Below are positions 48,474-61,800 of a stretch of 64,000 nt of DNA, one piece after another (position 1 is the first letter of the stretch; the number at the start of each line of letters is the position of its first letter). A program made the position numbers and the translations under genes. The notes beneath the pieces were generated by a model, which was given only the letters and a program-made list of their open reading frames with translations, did not search any database and was not told where the DNA came from. The stretch is from Allolobophora icterica (taxonomy: Eukaryota > Annelida > Clitellata > Crassiclitellata > Lumbricidae), in contig OY744606.1 of the NCBI GenBank assembly GCA_963556255.1, forward strand, positions 315,001 to 379,000, written 5' to 3'.

Positions 48474-51400
48474 TTCCCCGCAAATAATCATCTGCATGGT
48501 ATTATATACATGTATTAATGTAGCAATGTTGTCAAACAACTTATTGGTTGAATTGGTAGGTCAATCAATTGGTTGAAGCACCTTTAACAGACTTTCCATA
48601 CAAAGGTCCTTAACAGAATTCCTTAAAACATTTCAAGATTACAAACACCAGTTACAGAAACAGAACTTGCAGGTAAAACACAACTCTGCTTACAAACCAA
48701 TAATTAGATTTATTGCTTTCGCTAAACTCCAGAGGATTTGCTGAAGCTGAGCAGACATACGAAAGCAACAAAACCTTCACAGTTGGAGTTAAAAATTCGG
48801 TAACACTAAGACAGATAATGAGGAAAACTGTAAGCCCTGTAATGTTGAAAACAGTCGTAGGCCATCTGTGAATTTAAGCTTCTGACATGGAAGCAGCAAA
48901 CTTCCAGTACATGTAACTAAATTCCAGTACAGAAACACGAAGCAAAGTGGGAGGTAAGCCATACAAAAAGTGGTGTTATGGAATATACAACCACCTTTGT
49001 ACTAACAGTTCATAGTAGACTGGGTAGTAGGACTTGGACAAAAACAATGTCTAATAACTGCAGGCACATGGCTGGAAAGCTCATCAAGAAAACTGCTTTG
49101 AAAGTAGAATGATTGTTATGGCATACAGCTTGACATGAAAAGATTGTAACTTCGAGAACGGAAGGAAAGGATTGTCACTTAGAGCGAGGACCCCTGCTTA
49201 CAGCCTGGCAGGAAAGGATATAATAAATACAAAATACAGTACAACAGACACTGACAATATGTCCCTTGCAACAGTTCAGAAATGCACCTTAAACCAGGTC
49301 AACAGGATACCTACCTTCAAGAACCATAAACAGACAGGAAGAGGTACGTTTTCAGCTTAGAGTGAAAGATAGTCTCTTGGTAAGAGAGTTGCAAACATGA
49401 GGAGATAGAGAATTCCAAATGTAGGAACCCGCAAATGAACGCCAGCCAAAGACAAGACGTGTATCAGTAACAACATACACTTTCCAGCAGAAAGGATCGG
49501 CCTTTAACTGAGCCACAAGTTATAAAACCCAAGATAATAATCAGCAGGATGGCATTTATGGCATTTATCAGACTGTTACAACAGGTAGATGACATATCTA
49601 AATATATGACAGGTAGTGACAATGTTTGTGGTCCAACCCCTCCCAGAAGTAAACATCTATTGGTGTTGCACCAACACAAGTATCTGCTACAATCAGAGCT
49701 TCCTTCTATGAGCACAGTCATTGAACTCATACATCAAAGTACTTTCCATGAACACAAAACTGAAAGAGCAACTACAGGTATAAGGCAGTAACCAGGAACA
49801 AAGAAATCAGCTTCGTGTGACCGCTGATAAGAGCTTAAGCGCTGAAAGATTAAGAGACCACTTTAGACCAAACACTCAATTTATAGCCATCACCCAACAG
49901 AAGCCAACAATTCAAAGTAAACCAAGCAGCCACTTGTGTGTAGTTTCTAAAAAGTAATGTCTCAACACATCAGAAACTACTGCATCTAAAATACACATAG
50001 GAGAAGAGCAGTCCCTTAAGCTAATCCTGAGAGAGGCAGCCATGAAGTGTTACCAACTTGATTTGTTAGCCTCAGCATGTGAGGATGGGTGGCCAGTTCT
50101 CTCCCTTACCATCTCATCTTCCCACCAACAGTGTAATGGTCAGTGTACTCATCATGACTGATTTGGTTTGGAGCACAAGTGAAGCAGAAATCTCCAACAG
50201 ATATCTACCATAGCAGGGATTTGAACTCTTAACCTCTCGGTTGACAGTCGGTGCACTAGCCATTAGACTAGTGCACAATGTCATAGACATAACTATCTAG
50301 TAGCCATTAACAGTCATTGTGGCCACAGTGACTTTAAGAGGTATTTCAAGGTGCACACACACACAAACACACACACAAACACAGAATTGAGCATTCTTTG
50401 AGCAGTTGGATGACATTAGTATACCTGCTTTTGCAGACATTACTGTCAGGAGTACATGTGTATGCATGCATGCATGTATGCATTTATTTGTGTGTATGTA
50501 AGTGTGTATGTATCGGGATACACTATATACTATATCTAGATATGTCCAGATGCATAGGAGTGTATAGGGAAAGTCAATGTGGCCAATATCTCCTCCTCTC
50601 AGAAAACATTGTCTGGAAAGAGCAGACACTCATGTAGCCACCATGCTCACAGACACAACTGTCTAAGCAATAACACATTCATCACTTGACAGCGCCACTG
50701 ATCTGAGTGGCGCTATACAAGTGTTCGTTTTACAATTATTACATCACTGCCTACCTTAGAAGATGAAACTATCTGTGGCAGTATAGCAAACACTCAATGC
50801 ATACATACACATACCAACATACATACAGCATTGGCTTCCTACGTATGAGCCTATTATCCATCCACTTCAAGGGCCATCACTCCTCTTGTACAATGTACAG
50901 GCAGATCATTTGCCATCCTACCTATCTTCCCTGAAGCTATATTCCATCAGCATTTCCTGGAAAGTATGTTGTTCCTGATAAACGTCTTGTCTTTGACCGG
51001 CATTCATTCACAGTTGCTGGTACCTCCTCCATCTGGAACTCTCTACCTCCTCATATTCACAACTCTCCAACCGAGCGACTGTCTTTCGCTCTAAACTGAA
51101 AACTTAACTCTTCCAGTCTACTTATGACTCTTAATGGTTGCACGGTTTCAATGTGCACTTCTGAACTTTGTAAGGAGGGCATTGTATCAAATTACAGTTG
51201 TATTATATTGTGCTGTGTACTTCGACATTCGTAACAGAATCACTTTTGTCTGCACACATTCTAGCCACACTTAAAATTGATTTGATCAAACATTACTCTT
51301 ACAGGCGCAAGCTCTCAGTTCTCACTCAGTTTCACCCGATTTACCCATAACCCATGGATGGAGGTTAGGGTCAGCAGGGTTGGTCAGGATCCAAAGTTGG

Positions 51401-54400
51401 AGGAAGGTATGTCGGAGCTACAGCAAAACGTTTGCCTAGACATTTGGGGGTCAAAGGTCGGAGGGAGTGGTGCCTACGTACCCTCTCCACCCCCGCAGAG
51501 GGTTAGTCAAGCCTTCTGCTGCAGCAGTTATCAGACAGATTTCTCCACAGGGGTAACGCCCTGGCCCAAATAAACTCCGTTTATCTCAACCACCACTTCT
51601 GGCAGATCAATCAGGAACCAAAAACCATGCAAACATATACAGAAATCCAACCACCCATCCACTCACTCTGCAGTAGAACAAGACTTAAAACACTTCAAGT
51701 TAAAGTCCTGCTGATGTATTGAGCCACTCGATGGCATTCATGTAGCCCTCTTTCTAAAAGGCTCATGACTATCTAACCATTTGACCCAAACAAGTGTCAT
51801 TTAGAAGAAGCAGAGGAAAGTGAAGAATAGTCTCCTTGAACCAACTTCCAAGTGCCAGCCATGAGTATGAACAGTTAGCAACTTCAGTCTCTTAACCTCG
51901 GAATAAGAGGGGTATAAGAGGGCACAAAGAGGGCATGTGGTGTGTCAGTCCCTTAACTCATCACCATCTGATCTTTCTCTGGCTGGGAATCCTTTGGTTA
52001 GGCTCTACATGTGTGCGGGGGGGGGGCGCGACCAGTCCTAACACTGAACTTTCTCTTCTTAAACTAGTTTCCACTAAGAGTGGCTCTGATAGTTTCTCTC
52101 AAACTGGTGCTAAAACATTTCTAGTTACAATTACAGTTATAAATAAGCCAGTCAGTGTGTTCACATACACTAATGTCAGTGGAGTTGAATGATTTCATCC
52201 TATAAAATCACTGAATAATGAGCAGAACAGAAGCCAAATGGTTGCTACAGAAGAACATGTACAATTATATTTACTATCAGCCTTTAACAGCTCAAGCTAA
52301 TCCTGCAGCAAACTGTCTTAAAACGATGCATTTGTTTTGATCAGTCATGTGAGCAGTACTTTGTGAAGTACTTAAAAGGCACTATATTAAGTATCTACAT
52401 ACATACATACGTACATGCATACATACATACATACATACATACATACATACATACATACATACGTACATGCATACAAGGGAACAAACAGAGGTTCCGTGAT
52501 TTCGAACAAGTTAACAGAAAAGGACACTGCTGATGTAAACACTGAGACAAAGTGTTCTCCAAGTGCACGGTGGTGACGCATCGGCATAAGACACAGGCTG
52601 ACCCTAGACATAGAGACAGATAGAGAGACAGATAGACAGATATAGAGACAGACAGACAGAATGAGAGAGACAGACAAAGAGAGAGACACCATAATGAGTG
52701 CAAGTGACTTCCAAGACCCAATGCACCAACGTCATTTGAACAGAAATAGGAACAATGCATTGTCAAATGCTTTGTCATCAGCAAACTGAGCCACAGTTGT
52801 GTGAAAATATGCCATAATTAATCCCTATATCTGCATATTTAAGGGATTCTTAAATGGCACAGATGTATAAATGGACAGATACACTCACACAGAGATTATG
52901 TACATACATAACAACACACACACATACGCACACACTTAAATCAGCACATCCATTAGACAGCTATGTTCTTGGTGCTTTTAACACATACATACAGTATATT
53001 CATAAGGCAATACACAAAAGCTCAGATTCACACATACATGCATACACACAGACAAGCATACATACATACATACAAGCATACACACATACATACACACATA
53101 CATACATCAATGTTTATCCTTTGCTTCACAAGTTAATCAGCGAGAGTCAGAAACCAGGGCGAGGGTCAGAAACCAGGGCCAGTGTTTGCGGACATTCAAC
53201 AGAAAGCAGAGGCTGATGTAAGCACAACACCATTTCAAAGTACGTAATAAGATATTTACATACACATATTTAACCTGGTATTAGAAGCAGTGATGTCACT
53301 CAGCCTTAACAACACCGAAGCACGAATCAAATTAAATGGACGGCTGGTGAATAATCACCGATTGCTGACGACATACAGTAGGTCTCCTCACTAGAAGCAG
53401 GTCAGAACTACAGGATATTACGACACAGATTGACGTAACCAGTAGAAGATTTGACCTAATGATCAACGCAGAGGAAACCAAAACAATGGTGACTGAAAAG
53501 ACCAAAGAGACACCAATAACCATCACAATCTAAGGAGAAACTATTGGACAAATAGAACAATTCGTCTATCTAGGAGGGCTAATAAATGCAGATAGCAGCA
53601 ACAAAAAAAGAAAAACAAAGGAGAATTGGACATTGCTTCACAGGCAATTGGAATAATGAACAGGATATGGAGAAGCAGAGAATTAACCAAGAAAACCAAG
53701 ACAAAAATATATGAGACAGTGATACACCCGATTTTCCTATATAGCTTTGAATGTTGGACTATGCAAAAACAAGATGAGAGAAGAAATCTCACAGCAGAAA
53801 TGAGCTGGCTGCAGAAGATCAGAGATTTCAAGACTGCAGAAAATAAGAAACGATGACATAAGACAATCATTAGGCATCAAAACAACTCTGCTAGACAAAG
53901 TCATTCAACGACGATGGTTTGGACATGTAGAGAGAATGCCAGTTGACAGAATCCCACACAGTGCACTACATGCAAGATTCGAAGGAAAGAGAAACAAAGA
54001 CAGACCAAGACTACGCTGGATAGATAATATAACTGAGGACATAACATCACTTGGACTAACATTGAGGGGGGCAATAGACTTGACAAATGACCGAGGACAA
54101 TGTACTAAAATAGTAAGTTAATAACAGTCTTGTTAATGGACAGGGCAGACCGAATTTTACTTTTCTGGCAAATGTACGTCATTGTAAATTGTATTTCCAT
54201 ATCTACTTTTCGGTGGACATAACTATTAGATAATTAATTACCACACTGATGATTGCTTTGCCTTGGTCAATTCATGACTAAAGAGTAAAGATGATGGCAT
54301 TAATCAGCTGTGTATAGTAAGTCTGATGACAAGTGTACTTTCATCTGATCTGCTGTGGACTATAATTAATTATGCTCTGTGTTTTTCTTTTTCCTATTTT

Positions 54401-57400
54401 CGTTTTCGTATTGTTTGCTTGTTGTTTCTGTTGTATTTGGCGTAATAAAGGTGTTCAATAGTAACAAAGAATATACTCTAATCAGTCTAAAGTCAGTCTA
54501 AGGTACACATAGATACATAGGTCCATCCATAAAGGCATCACACATACACATACATCTTCCCTTGAAATACCTAACATGACAAACAGCTCCAAATACATTT
54601 TCAAGCTCTCTTCAGTTACAGATTTTAAGATCAGATAGATAGCCACAGATGAGATTTTCTTGACAAATTTCTGATTAAAATTACAATAGCCATGTTTTCT
54701 CACATTTGTGAGGTTTTTGTAAGGCACTATACATGTATATGAGTACACAGATACAAGGTAACAGGTCACAATCTTACGTTGAATTCGGCGAGAAAGAGAG
54801 GCACAGACTGTTGGTCTCCTGTGCTGCTCAGAGTCGTCCAGACGAATCCACTGTTCGTCAGCTGAACGTCTTTTTCCGTGTCGTAGAGAAACGCCAGATG
54901 ACATGACATCTTTACGACACAGACAACATCAGTTACATTACAACACAGTAAAAGAATATTATTCACAAATTATACAGAATAATTACTATTAGTTAACAAC
55001 TTCTATAGCGCCAATGTCTGATGCACAAGGCATTAACAGGTGGCACACCAAAACCAAGCCATAATCAGACAAGAAGAGAAGACCACAAAAGAAGGTGCAG
55101 AATAGGAATTCTTTGAGCCAAGCCGGAGAGGCAGACATGGGTATGAAGCATGTAAAACTTCCTTTTTCTTAGGCATCACATATCCCAGTCCTCTTCCTTG
55201 CCACCTAATCTTCCCACTGACAGTGTACGATCAAAGTACTCATTTCACTAAGGGGCACAAGTAAGGCAGAAGTTTTGCAACATGTTTATACCATAGCTGG
55301 TGTCTGAACTCTCGACCCCTCGGTTGAAATCGAGCAAAACTAACCACTAGACTTTCAGACACCCATGTGGACGAATCTGTTCTTAATACCTTAAATATTC
55401 CTTGCCGTCGAGAAGTGTCTAGATGGCGCTATAAAAATGATGAGCTAAACACAAAACAGAATCTACAGACATAGATGTTTACATGACATAGGACATAGTC
55501 GGTTAGGTTACACAGACAGACAGACACGGTTGTTTCTAGGACAGAGTCACCTACACGGAGACCCAGCGGTCAAAAGAATAGCACACATAAGTTGTTAATT
55601 AAACATACAACCAACCACGCTTCAGGTCTCTTAATTAGCCCTGTTCTGTTTACCACAACTACATAGCATCCTACATCAAAGCCGTTAGTTATATCAGTCC
55701 CCCCAACCTCTGGTCCCAAGGCAATTATCATATTGTAGCCCATACATGAAACCTATTCTTCTGCCGACCCACATCCACTGGACCTCCTCGTTCAATGGGT
55801 TAAGTTGAAATTTCTCAAATTCCTCTGATCGCATAACTCACTGCTCCATCCACACTCAATTAAGAGTCTCTCTACGGACTGGTCCCTCTTCTGCAGTTCT
55901 TAGTAGGGGTCCCATTCAAATGAAGGGCGGATTAGGAGCAGAAGGCATTCTAGCAAGGCCACTTTCCCTTAAATCAATCAGGAGCCCTGGGTGGCTCTGT
56001 TGCAGTTTTCTTGAGCATATATAAAATCAACCAACTATTCGTCTATGCATCTGAATAATGTTTTGTTTACGACGGCTGGGAGTAGAGGCCACGTTGACAG
56101 ATGCATTGGAACAGACAGACATTGATACTGGATTCTGCTTAAAGGAAATGAGAGTTAGTGTTTCAAGGACATCTTCATTCACGTCGGATGTTACCACCTT
56201 CAGGCCGACGATGACGTAGATGCGAAGAGGAGGAGGAGGAGGAGGAGGAGGAGGAGGAGGAGGAAGAGGAGGAGGAGGAGGTAATCTTTTTAGTCCAAGT
56301 AAAACTAGAGATAACTTTGTGTAATCTGAGTTGTGTGTATTGTCTTTACAACAACAGAAAGTGACTCTGTGGGAATCATAGCTGAACTGAAAACTGTAGC
56401 TCAGCCCAGTGGCGTAGCCAGGTTTCAACACTAGGGGGAGCGAGCACATGAAAAAAGGCCCCAACTACCAAAATAAATAATTATCGGCATTCACGTTGCA
56501 AAAATGCTTTGAATCTACATGTAATTAACACAACTAAATTTCGAAGCCACATTTGTAAAATGCTCAAATTATCTATTAGTTGTGCTATTTATTCATTCAT
56601 TCATTCATTCGAGGATTTATATAGCACCTCCTCAGGGGGGCTACTCAGAGGTGCTCCCGACTCCTGCACGGCCAAACAAGACAGTTTCCAATCGAGTATA
56701 GAATGTATAAGAGGGAGTTCTCTGGAACAGGCATAGATCCGGGAAGCCCGTTCCATGCCGTCGGGCCCACCACTGAAAAACACGGTTCTGCATGATGGTG
56801 GCTGAGTGGGCAAAAGGCACAATGAGTACCAATTTGCCCGAAGATCGGAGGTGGCGACTACCATGAACTCCCAGCATGGGGCGGAAAAGGACCCGCTGAT
56901 AAGCTGGAGCGCATCCCAGCAAGTACCTCCAGACCAGGGAAGCAACCCTTATACCTCCAGCATATAACCAGAGACCTGACCAAATTTTGATATTCGACCA
57001 ATAGCGAAAAAGAGGGTGCCTTCTAACATTTTTGAGTAGGCTAGCCATGGGGAGTATTCTTTCAACCATGCGCTTCGAAATACCCTCCCGTCACAACGTG
57101 GAAACACGTACGATTTGGAAGGTGTCCAACACTCGGTGGGCCTAAGTAATTTGTACTTCAAGTCATTGGCCATCGTTATGGCTTGGTCGACATAGCGTCC
57201 AATGTGAAGTTCGTGGAGTGTGAGGGTATCCGCAACCGTCATGCTGGGTTAAACCTCAACGGGATTGGTAACTTGGAGAGTTGTTCATTCTAGCTTTGAT
57301 AATCGACCAATAGCGGAGAGAGGGGCCTTTACGGTGGTAGTGTTACTACTAGTAGTAGTGGTCGCATAATTGAGCTGTTCGGACTCTACGGATGTAGTCA

Positions 57401-58846
57401 CTGTACTGTCAGTTAAATTTTCGTTTCTTTAAGAAATGTCTAATGTCCATCTGTAAATATTAAAAATTGGAGACGTTATATTTTCATGGAATTCAAATTA
57501 AACTTTTACTAAGTTCGTCAGGGTTACGGTTATTTGGTATGCATAGCCAACGTAAAAGAAAAAAGTTAATAATTGAATTATCATATTTAGCCTAATTACC
57601 ACGAAACTGAAAGTGGAAGTTAAACACAAGCACACTATCAATTTGATTATATTACTCATTGAGCTTATTATATATAATATAAAAGAAGCTACTGTCATTA
57701 TTTTAGAAGATTAGGCTAGGGCCTACTACAACCAGCTTCCGACTTGGAGTAAAGAATTTGCGCAAATATTCCCTTACTCTATTTTCCTCCCTCAAAGTAG
57801 GCCTAATACGAGCAAACCTACCTTCCCAGTCGAAGGTCGAATCGGTTTCGTTCAGGGACAAGACAACACACGTGAAACGGCTACGTAGATAGACTTTATT
57901 CAGCGCTCACTTTTTCAACCCTCAACGCAGTCGACCCTCACAGTTCCTACGAAATTGCCCTACTCAGAAGTGTTCGTCTTTTTCGTTCGTGCAATACTGC
58001 CCGACTGACTCGCACAGCGTAGTAGTAGAAGTTTCAGTTTAACGACCCGTGTGACAACAAAGATCAATAGATTCGCATTCCTCCTTCATCCAGGCTTGGG
58101 ACTGGTTCCGAAGCTAGAGGGGTAGGCCTATATTTAAAAAGTCTGGCAGAACGTGTGTTAGCTGGCATCTAAGAGAAGAAGCTGATTACTTAGTCAGAGA
58201 CTGTGGATCCAGCCAGTGTCAATAATATGTTTATATATATTTGTGTGTATATATATATATATGCATACATATATAAGCATATATATATATATATATACAC
58301 TTCTGAGTAGGGCAATAACGTCCTGACTACCCGGTTCCCCGGCCAGACCTGTTATCTTGCATCGATCGGCTAAAAACAACACAAGAACCGCTGGTAAAGG
58401 GAATACGATACCAATTAGCCGAGAGTCCGACACGTGCGAATGCATTTGACCTTCTCGGGGTTGACAATATGAATCTCCATGTTACCCAGAGAGAATTCTA
58501 TACGTTAAATTTTCAAAGATATGCCTAAACAAAGACATAGGTCCAACTTGTAGAGCGTATACCGTATTTTAACGGTCGGTACACTACTCACGTTGAAAAT
58601 CGTGTTGTAATGATCATAATAAAAAAAATTAAATTTAACGATTGGAATAAATAAATTGTGAACGATTGAATAAATAAACTGTGGAAAAGGCCCCACATCT
58701 TGGAAAATGGTCTCAGGGGGAGCGGCCGCTCCCCCTGCTCCCCCCCTAGCTACGCCTCTGGCTCAGCCATCTATACACGTCAATGTGTTTTGTTTGCATG
58801 AAACCCTACCGTGTGTGTATATATACATATATACATATACTGTATA

Positions 58847-58891
<45 letters not shown>

Positions 58892-61800
58892 GTATATATA
58901 TAACCATCTACGCCCTGCGCATTATACTATAAATGCCATTTTGTAACAACAGTCAGTAAAAAAATGAAATGCAAGTACAAAGCAGAAAAACTAAACAATC
59001 AAACTAAGTTTGATTGTTTAGTCTGTGCGACTCCAAGGACGATGTTAAATCAAGGCTGACGGTCATGGTTAAATTAATGAAAACATGGAAGAACAAGACA
59101 ATACATGACACCAAATAACAGATGACAAGGGCATTGCTATAGCCTACAGCAATATACCCACAACCAGGGCGTTGGCCTGGGTGCAAAGGAAAGAAGAAGA
59201 GAAACGCATCCAAGCGTTCGAGAACAAGTGCGTCAGAAAGTTACTAAGAATTCCCTGGACAAAAAGAAAGACTACCGAACAAGTATACACGCTGGCAAGG
59301 AGCAGCCTGAAGATGGGTCTCGTAGAAGGGGTTCGCAACCGCGGTATACACCAAGCATATATCCTGGATTGACAACAGCATAGGATGGATTGGGCTATCA
59401 GGCACCAGCCTAATGGTGGCAATACGAGATAGAAAACGCTGGGCAATGTTGATCCATTCCTACCATCGCACAGACCTGACTGATGACATCAGTGGTCTGT
59501 CTCATCATTAACCCATTAAACTTAGTCATTATGGGTTAAGGCATGAAGGTGTTCATGGTTAAGGACATGCTCGAGATCCACTAAGAAGCTATTCCCTTTT
59601 CACACCGAATACGCTGCGTAACTAGAGATAGCAGTGGCAGAAAGAGTTATATATGCAGGACTGATATGTATCCAGAGATATATGTTCAGTGAAAACTGAT
59701 CTGATAACGTGCGGAAGAGATGTATGGGCGCAATAGAACTGCATCACTAAAACATGTCTTCAATGAAAGATAGTCTGAATCAACTAGTGACCGATCAATG
59801 AACAGAATAATTGTCTGCCATAACTCTATCCTCACCAGTCTAGTCTAAACCAGCGGGGGCAGATATATGGGTCGGACCGAATCCGATTACTCTGAACCAT
59901 TGGGGTGGGGGGGGGGGTGGGGGGGGGGGGGTGGGGTGTTCCCTCTTTAGCGTCTACAGCAGAACCCGTCCAGTTAACAGGTAGCTGTGAACATAGACTT
60001 GATGTATGACGGTCGACTAATGGCCTTGCGTTAATTACACGCCTTTAGAAACACAATCATCGATGGAAATAAATTCTTCTAAAAGCCTCATAAAACAGGT
60101 CACGGATGAGCGAACGTGCGTCTAACAATGCATGACGCCGAATTTCCTCCCTTTCCTGGCACACGGATGCTTTCTATAATCATTTTTCTGTGACGGACTC
60201 AAGTGTCAATTTTCTCCTCATTCTCTTTCGATCGACCCAGAAAGCCGTTCATAATATGACAGGCGCATGCGCACACACGCCCCTCCGGACGCCAGAGGTC
60301 GCGCGTCGATAGTCACCATCTTTTATTGTTTGTCTAATTAAGGCTTTCATCGATGCGTCTGCTTACGTAGGAGTCGGAAGCAGACGACCGACGTATTTGG
60401 CGCCCTTTTATCTGACGTCGTTTTAAGAGTCGATTTCACTGTCCGAAAGATGATTTCTTACTTAAGTGGCGCAATATCAATTTCCCCAAGGCTCCGTCGG
60501 CAAGGTTATGAGTTGGGGTGGAGGCAAATCCAGAAGATATGGGTAGAAAGTCAGCTCCTTAGAATTTCTCATACTTAAAATTCTTTAAACCTTTTCAGTC
60601 ATCAGTCATATCTCGATGATTTATTTATTTCATAAATCTCAGCTCTCCACCAATAATAATACTCCGTCATTGCTTCAGTTTTCATTAGAAAATTCAACTT
60701 TTCACACTCGAGTTAAGCTCTGCCTTCCCAAACTTGTTCAGACCAAAAATAATGTCAGTTTTTCGGGTCTAAGTTAGGGAGGGACACAACTACAGGCGAA
60801 GAAAAACTCGAAAGAAATCGTGTTGTGAATTGTGATCATCAAAGAAAAGAGACGAAGCGCGCCAGGGCTTTCGTTGATGAGAAGTCTGGTTAGTTACTTC
60901 TTACTTTAGGAACGAACTGCATTGGTTCCCCACTCACTTTTAGTACATGCTCGTTGTCAAAGTGTTAACGGGCCTCAGAGCATGAAGGCAGTCAAGAGTA
61001 TTGCACCTGAATCACCAACGTTACGCATCGATGAGCAAACGATCTGACGCGAGTGCATGAGTCCTAAAACATCATGCTTCACTGAGCAACGGATTCAGAT
61101 CTCTTTGGATGTAACGGGTTCGTATAGGTGACTGGGGTGTTAACATTCACTCGGCAATCGAGACAGATCCAGTTCCACGACAGGGTAAAGGTCAAACTGG
61201 GCTGGGCCATGGACCCCTGTATAATACTTATATATATGAGCTATGGCTCGGAAAATTCCAGTCAAATTCCAAGGTCGGAGATCAGAGTGCTTCTCCTTGA
61301 CCTTTCACCTCTCTATTACGGGTTATACCTTGCACACCCTTTAAATTGAAACCAGAATTTGGCCACATCTTTCAGCCTTGTCAGGGATTTGAACCTCCGA
61401 CCTCTTGGTTGAAAGACCTGCAACTCAACCACCAAAGGACCAACCCCCCCCCATATGCAGATGTAATGTAACTAACAGACGACAATTTATACAGCGCCAT
61501 TCGACAACAAAGCCTTAGTCTAGAGGTTAGTGTGCTGGACTGTCTATCCAAAGGTTGGAGGTTCAAATGTTTCGAGAGTTCTGCTTCACTTAGCCAACCC
61601 ATGTATAATGAGTACACTGACCGCACACTACAGTGGGATGGTCAAGCGGAGAGGGAATGTGCTGGTCACCCACCCTCAGGTGCTGGTCACCCACCCTCAG
61701 GTGCTGGTCACCCACCCTCACGTGCAGAGAATAAGCTAACACTTCCGAGTCATGGCTCCTGTCTCCTCTCAGTATATGATGCTTATGGGACTTTTTATTG

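Larger units (their letters stand above)
48228..54777. other. Long intron of the unidentified gene
   Basis: 6.5 kb between two phase-matched exons, filled by SINE, LINE and microsatellite sequence as listed. The coding-looking frame on the minus strand at about 48,310-48,415 (FTQKIEFHAAASVKKAMDID) has no usable splice sites that I can see. Confidence 0.4.
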
